Positions 12,997 to 16,949 of a DNA stretch of 16,949 nucleotides are shown here, piece by piece (position 1 is the first letter of the stretch; each line of letters begins with the position of its first letter). Both the position numbers and the translations under genes were made by a program. This stretch comes from Rubrobacter sp. (GTDB taxonomy: Bacteria; Actinomycetota; Rubrobacteria; Rubrobacterales; Rubrobacteraceae). The stretch spans positions 1 through 16,949 of the forward strand of contig JACDFX010000007.1 in assembly GCA_013815575.1 (NCBI GenBank), in the 5' to 3' direction. The notes below the pieces were generated by a model. It worked only from the letters and a program-made list of their open reading frames with translations, was not told where the DNA came from and did not search any database.

Positions 12997-13863
12997 ATGA
13001 GCGACGTAAGAAACGAAGCTCTGGTCGAAGCGCTGGCGCAACCCAGGTTCGAGCTGATACCGATGGAGGGAGCGAGGGAGCGGGCGGCTCACCTTCCAGA
13101 AGGCGCGAAAGTCACCGTAACCTGTTCGCCGACGCAGGGCATCAAGAGCACCCTGCTGCTCGGTGAGGAATTACTGGAGAGGGGTTTCCGGATCGTGCCG
13201 CACATCGCGGCACGACTCGTGGCCGATAGGACGCATCTGGAAGCGATAGTGCGACGGCTGGACGACCTGAAAGTGAGGGAAGTCTTCGTTATCGGGGGCG
13301 ACGCGAGAAAGCCGGTCGGCCCGTTTTCGGGCGCTTTCGAGCTGCTCTCCGCGATGGCGGATTCGGGGCACGACTTCGAGCACGTCGGCGTAGGCGGGTA
13401 TCCCGAAGGCCATCCCATCATCGACGATGGGATCCTCCGTCAGGCGCTCCTGGATAAGCGGCCTTTCGCCACCTACGTCGTCAGCCAGATGTGCTTCGAT
13501 CTCGGCGCGATCCTGGACTGGGTCGCCGACATCCGGCAACAGGGAATAGGGCTGCCCGTCTACATCGGGCTACCAGGCGTAGTGGAGCGGAAGAAGCTGT
13601 TGCAGATCTCGCTGAAGATCGGCGTGGGCGACTCGGCGCGATTCCTCACCAAACACACCAACCTGGTGACGAGATTTCTGAAACCCGGTGGCTACAGTCC
13701 CGACGAGTTGGTCAAAGAGTTGGCCCCGTACGTTGGAGACCAGAATTACAACATCGCGGGGTTTCATATCTACACTTTCAACCAGGTGGAGAGCACGGAA
13801 AAGTGGAGGCGAAAGATACTCAATTTTGAACAGGCTGACAGCGCGGTGGGCACGCCGCAATGA
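12997..13863 (+). CDS. Methylenetetrahydrofolate reductase family protein (MetF-like)
   Basis: A 288-residue TIM-barrel protein of the MTHFR family. Family marks are FELIPMEGA (18-26, with Glu19 placed like the catalytic Glu of FEFFPP in MetF), VTVTCSPTQGI (39-49), VPHIAARLVADR (67-78), FVIGGD (97-102), GYPEGHP (134-140), SQMCFD (163-168) and FHIYTFNQ (256-263). FAD-dependent members interconvert 5,10-methylene-THF and 5-methyl-THF. Lying 58 nt after a DmdA-like gene, it probably works in the oxidative direction, turning the 5-methyl-THF made by demethylation into 5,10-methylene-THF. The same pairing of a THF methyltransferase with metF is known for lignin O-demethylation. It differs enough from housekeeping MetF to be called a catabolic paralogue. 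The ATG start has AGGA about 10 nt upstream. Confidence 0.87.
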   Translation: MSDVRNEALVEALAQPRFELIPMEGARERAAHLPEGAKVTVTCSPTQGIKSTLLLGEELLERGFRIVPHIAARLVADRTHLEAIVRRLDDLKVREVFVIGGDARKPVGPFSGAFELLSAMADSGHDFEHVGVGGYPEGHPIIDDGILRQALLDKRPFATYVVSQMCFDLGAILDWVADIRQQGIGLPVYIGLPGVVERKKLLQISLKIGVGDSARFLTKHTNLVTRFLKPGGYSPDELVKELAPYVGDQNYNIAGFHIYTFNQVESTEKWRRKILNFEQADSAVGTPQ

Positions 13864-13939
13864 TGGCTAGGTCGACCCCTCTCTCCTCCTTGTTCTCGAC
13901 CGGCGCCGACGGCTACGTGCGGGCCAGGAGATAAATCGG

Positions 13940-15250
13940 GTGAGGATGTTCAATAACCGCAACGGCTCAGAGAACGGCCACCGGGCGAACGGTTACCGCA
14001 AGCCCGCCCGGTACTCGGCGTTGGACCTCGTCCGCCACGGCCTCTCGGGATCGGATTGGCCGCGGGCCTGGCACGCGCACGACCTCAGGCCCAGCTACGA
14101 CGTCGTTATAGTCGGGGGCGGCGTGCACGGCCTGGCCACCGCTTACTACCTTGCCAGGGAGCACGGCATCACCAGCGTGGCTGTCCTCGACAAGGGCTAC
14201 ATCGGCAGCGGTGGGTCGGGGCGCAACACCGCGATCATCCGCTCGAACTACCTCACGCCCGAGGGCGTGCGCTTCTACGACCGCTCCGTCAAGCTCTACG
14301 AGACGTTGTCTGCGGATTTGAACTTCAACGCGATGTTCGCCCAGCGCGGACACCTCACCCTCGCCCACAACGACAGCTCGCTGCGCACCATGCACTGGCG
14401 CGCCGAGGTCAACAAACTCGAGGGGATAGACTCCGAGGTCATCGGGCCGGACGAGATAAAGTGGCTCGTCCCCTACATGGACACCTCGGAGAGCGTGCGA
14501 TATCCGATCCTCGGGGCGCTCTATCATCCGCCGGGTGGGATCATCCGCCACGACGCCGTAGTCTGGGGCTACGCCCGCGGCGCGGACGCCTTGGGCGTTC
14601 ACATCCACCAGAACACAGAGGTTACGGGCATCGACGTGGCCGGCGGCAGGGTCAGGGGTGTCAAGACTAGCCGCGGCGACATCGCCACGCCCATCGTGGT
14701 CAACTGCACGGCCGGGTGGTCCACCCTGATCTCGGACATGGCCGGCGTGAAGATGCCGATCAGCACCTTCCCCTTGCAGGCGGCTGTCACCGAACCCGTG
14801 AGGCCCTTCCTCGACCCGGTCATAGTCTCCGGCACGCTGCATGTGTACGTGAGCCAGACCGACCGGGGGGAGCTGGTCTTCGGCGCCAGCGTGGACCCGT
14901 TTACCTCCTACTCGATGCGGGGTTCGCTCGAGTTCACCGAGGGTCTGGCCGGCCATGTGCTCGAGCTCATGCCTTCGCTGGCCAGGATGCGCGTGCTCCG
15001 CCAGTGGGCCGGTCTTTGCGACATGACGCCGGACTTCTCCCCGATCATGGGCACGACGCCCGTGGCGGGCTTCCTGATCGACGTGGGCTGGGGCACCTAC
15101 GGGTTCAAGGCGGGCCCCGTCTCGGGCGAGACGATGGCCGAGCTCATCGCCACAGGCAAGACGCCGGAGCTCATCGCCCCCTTCGGCCTCGACCGGTTCG
15201 CAAAGGGTGACCTGATGGGCGAGAAGGGAGCCGCAGCCGTTGGGCATTGA
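13940..15250 (+). CDS. soxB: Sarcosine oxidase, beta subunit
   Basis: A 436-residue FAD-dependent subunit of heterotetrameric sarcosine oxidase, which oxidatively demethylates sarcosine to glycine, yielding hydrogen peroxide and 5,10-methylene-THF (or formaldehyde without folate). The dinucleotide-binding motif YDVVIVGGGVHG is at 53-64. GSGRNTAIIRSNYLTPEG (93-110) and RHDAVVWGYARGAD are typical of SoxB, and His204 in RHDAV is the likely covalent FMN attachment site. QWAGLCDMTPDFSPIMG and GWGTYGFKAGPVSGE near the C-terminus complete the family pattern. The protein carries about 21 extra, asparagine- and glycine-rich residues before the usual start (RYSALDLVRHGL). GTG 13940 is chosen because GGAG lies 9 nt upstream. 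It is 76 nt after the MetF-like gene. Confidence 0.94.
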   Translation: MRMFNNRNGSENGHRANGYRKPARYSALDLVRHGLSGSDWPRAWHAHDLRPSYDVVIVGGGVHGLATAYYLAREHGITSVAVLDKGYIGSGGSGRNTAIIRSNYLTPEGVRFYDRSVKLYETLSADLNFNAMFAQRGHLTLAHNDSSLRTMHWRAEVNKLEGIDSEVIGPDEIKWLVPYMDTSESVRYPILGALYHPPGGIIRHDAVVWGYARGADALGVHIHQNTEVTGIDVAGGRVRGVKTSRGDIATPIVVNCTAGWSTLISDMAGVKMPISTFPLQAAVTEPVRPFLDPVIVSGTLHVYVSQTDRGELVFGASVDPFTSYSMRGSLEFTEGLAGHVLELMPSLARMRVLRQWAGLCDMTPDFSPIMGTTPVAGFLIDVGWGTYGFKAGPVSGETMAELIATGKTPELIAPFGLDRFAKGDLMGEKGAAAVGH

Positions 15251-15271
15251 GCGCATGGTCGGGGGTGAGGC

Positions 15272-15598
15272 GTGATCCTGCTGCCCTGCCCGTACTGCGG
15301 ATCTCGTAACGTTTCGGAGTTCCGTTACGTCGGCGAGCTTTCGACGCGCCCCGACCCGAACGCGACCAATGCCGAAGAATGGAGGGCTTTCCTCTACGTG
15401 CGGGCCAACCCGGCGGGCTGGACGACGGAGACCTGGTTCCACCGCGCCGGTTGCAGGCAGCACTTCGTCGTCGAGCGGCACACGGTGACAAACGAAGTGC
15501 GGACCTCACGGTTGCCCGCCGCGCAACTGCGCGATAGGGAAGACGAGCGGGCCACCGGCGGGAACGTCGCGAACGACAGCGGGGGTGCGACCTATTGA
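15272..15598 (+). CDS. soxD: Sarcosine oxidase, delta subunit
   Basis: A 108-residue small subunit of heterotetrameric sarcosine oxidase that binds zinc and stabilises the complex. The zinc site is readable as Cys6 and Cys9 (PCPYCGSRN) with His57 and Cys61 (WFHRAGCRQ). The FRYVGE and EEWRAFLYVRANPAGWTTETW stretches are characteristic of SoxD. The C-terminal 25 or so residues are polar and probably disordered. GTG 15272 follows a G-rich ribosome site (GGGGGTGAGG). The gap to soxB is 21 nt, and the SoxA gene starts at or just after its stop, so the unit is a tight soxBDA operon. Confidence 0.94.
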   Translation: MILLPCPYCGSRNVSEFRYVGELSTRPDPNATNAEEWRAFLYVRANPAGWTTETWFHRAGCRQHFVVERHTVTNEVRTSRLPAAQLRDREDERATGGNVANDSGGATY

Positions 15599-15630
15599 CG
15601 CAGGCGGTGCCGACAATCGCCAGGAACTCC

Positions 15631-16949
15631 ATGTCCATGCGCCTCGACCTCCAACCGGGCGAGGTGATCGACCGCGGACGGAGGTTCAGGTTTACGTGGA
15701 ACGGTGAGGCGTACCCGGCGTACGAGGGGGACACCATCGTCTCGGCGCTCGCCGCTTGCGGCGAGCGGATCTTCTCCCGCAGCTTCAAGTACCATCGCCC
15801 CCGCGGGCTCCTGACCGCGAGCTTCCTGGACCCCGGCTGCATGGTGCAGGTCGGCGACGAGCCGAACGTCCGGGGCGCGCACCGCCGCGTGGAGCCGGGC
15901 ATGGTCGTTAGCCCCCAGGCCGTCTGGCCTTCGTTGCGCTTCGACGCGAAGTCGGCCAATGGGGCCTTCGGCCGCTTTCTCTCCGCCGGTTTCTACTACA
16001 AGACCTTCATCAAACCGCGACGGCTATGGCCCATCTACCGGAGGGTCCTGCGGCGCTTCTCCGCGGGCGGCGTGGTCTCCCCTGAATCATCTCACGAGTA
16101 CTTCGACAAGCGCTACGCCCACCCCGACGTGGTCGTCGCCGGCGGCGGTCCCGCCGGGATGGCCTCCGCCGTCGCCGCGGCCGAGGCGGGGGCGCAGGTC
16201 CTGCTGGTGGAGGAAGAGTATGAGCTCGGCGGACATCTGCGTTGGGGAAACGAGGCCGAGTTGGCGGCCTTGCGCGATCTGCGCGGTGAGGTGGCCCGCA
16301 CACCCGGCATCGAGGTTATGACCAACTCGGTGGTCAACGGGCGCTACGACGACAACTGGGTCGCGGTATTGCAACGCAACCTGCCCCACGTGGTGGAGCG
16401 GCTCGTCAAGGCCCGGGCGAAGACGTTGGTGGTTGCGCCCGGCCTGATCGAGCGCCCCTACGTCTTCGAGGGCAACGACACGCCTGGGGTCATCCTCTCG
16501 ACCGCAGCGCGGCGCCTGATCAATCTGCACGCGGTCAAGCCTGGAGGGCGGGCGGTCGTCTTCTCCGCGAACGAGAGCGGCGACGCGGCGGTCGAAGACC
16601 TCGAACGCGCCGGCGTCGAGGTCGCGCGCGTCGTGGACGCCCGCCGCGGCGGCGACATCGTCCGGGTCAACGGCGGTGGCAGGGGCGTGCGTTCCGTGGA
16701 GTGCGCCGACGGCGCGAAGATAGACTGCGACCTGCTCGTCACGGCCGTCGGCTGGACCGCACCAACCTCGCTCGCGAACATGTCCGGCGACCGACCGGTC
16801 TATGACGAGCGGGCGGCCCGCTTCTTCTCCTCGAAGCTCCCAGAAGACGTGCTGGTGACCGGTGGTATCACGGGCGACGGGACGCTCGACGAGCTACTCG
16901 CCCACGCGCGCGCCACCGGTCGTGAAGCCGCGCGGCGGGCCGCGCGGAC
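15631..16949 (+). CDS. soxA: Sarcosine oxidase, alpha subunit (3' truncated by window end)
   Basis: The frame is open to the last base; 439 residues of an expected ~950-1000 are visible. The N-terminal ferredoxin-like domain reads IDRGRRFRFTWNG, YEGDTIVSALAACG and SFKYHRPRGLL, the standard SoxA opening. The NAD-binding motif VVAGGGPAGMASA follows, with GGGPAG at 171-176, then EEEYELGGHLRWG. The missing C-terminal half should carry a GcvT-like THF-binding domain. In the complex, SoxA binds NAD and folate and couples demethylation to 5,10-methylene-THF formation. ATG 15631 (AGGA 5 nt upstream) is preferred, since homologues begin about 12 residues before IDR. TTG 15595, which overlaps the soxD stop and has GGGGGTG upstream, is a real alternative adding 12 residues. 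A SoxG gene would be expected beyond the window. Confidence 0.92.
   Translation, partial: MSMRLDLQPGEVIDRGRRFRFTWNGEAYPAYEGDTIVSALAACGERIFSRSFKYHRPRGLLTASFLDPGCMVQVGDEPNVRGAHRRVEPGMVVSPQAVWPSLRFDAKSANGAFGRFLSAGFYYKTFIKPRRLWPIYRRVLRRFSAGGVVSPESSHEYFDKRYAHPDVVVAGGGPAGMASAVAAAEAGAQVLLVEEEYELGGHLRWGNEAELAALRDLRGEVARTPGIEVMTNSVVNGRYDDNWVAVLQRNLPHVVERLVKARAKTLVVAPGLIERPYVFEGNDTPGVILSTAARRLINLHAVKPGGRAVVFSANESGDAAVEDLERAGVEVARVVDARRGGDIVRVNGGGRGVRSVECADGAKIDCDLLVTAVGWTAPTSLANMSGDRPVYDERAARFFSSKLPEDVLVTGGITGDGTLDELLAHARATGREAARRAAR

Noticed and set aside
13967..15481. 504-codon open frame on the minus strand opposite soxB and soxD
   Set aside because: It mirrors the codon structure of soxB/soxD, has no domain I recognise, and has no promoter or ribosome site.

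Overview
The window is high-GC, densely coded bacterial DNA that uses many GTG and TTG starts. Gene content and protein style suggest an actinobacterium, most likely Rubrobacter or a relative. That assignment is inference from recognised protein families, not from a marker gene. The glutathione-type formaldehyde enzymes fit Rubrobacter, which is reported to make glutathione rather than the mycothiol usual in Actinobacteria.

Layout. (1) 2-961, +: 3' part of a DUF4432 aldose-epimerase-like gene. (2) 1019-2984, -: frmA-frmB, the two-step oxidation of formaldehyde through S-hydroxymethylglutathione. (3) 3246-4163, -: an alpha/beta hydrolase of the proline iminopeptidase type. (4) 4321-7125, +: a 934-residue UxaA/GarD-family sugar-acid dehydratase with an internal tandem duplication. 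(5) 7223-11276, -: a five-gene catabolic operon read in the order FAH-type 2-keto-3-deoxy-sugar-acid dehydratase, ketoglutarate-semialdehyde-type aldehyde dehydrogenase, VOC protein, cupin, KduD-like SDR. (6) 11277-11726: an AT-richer divergent regulatory region with palindromes, a candidate + promoter, and a structured minus-strand leader ending in an intrinsic terminator. (7) 11727 to the window end, +: a one-carbon operon with a DmdA/GcvT-like methyltransferase, a MetF-like reductase, and sarcosine oxidase subunits beta, delta and (truncated) alpha.

How the genes work together. The UxaA-type dehydratase plus the minus operon look like an oxidative, non-phosphorylating sugar-acid route of the Weimberg type: sugar acid to 2-keto-3-deoxy acid to alpha-ketoglutarate semialdehyde to alpha-ketoglutarate. 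The right-hand operon looks like demethylation of an N- or S-methylated compound (betaine, dimethylglycine, sarcosine or DMSP-like), with methyl groups passed to tetrahydrofolate. Formaldehyde leaking from sarcosine oxidase would be handled by FrmA/FrmB.

Most interesting points. First, the two halves of the duplicated UxaA protein appear to have degenerated reciprocally: copy 1 keeps the QCGGSD catalytic half, copy 2 keeps the cysteine-rich half. Second, an intrinsic terminator and a structured leader sit in front of the sugar-acid operon. Third, a DmdA-like methyltransferase and MetF are placed directly ahead of the sarcosine oxidase genes. I saw no tRNA, rRNA, CRISPR array, IS element or origin.
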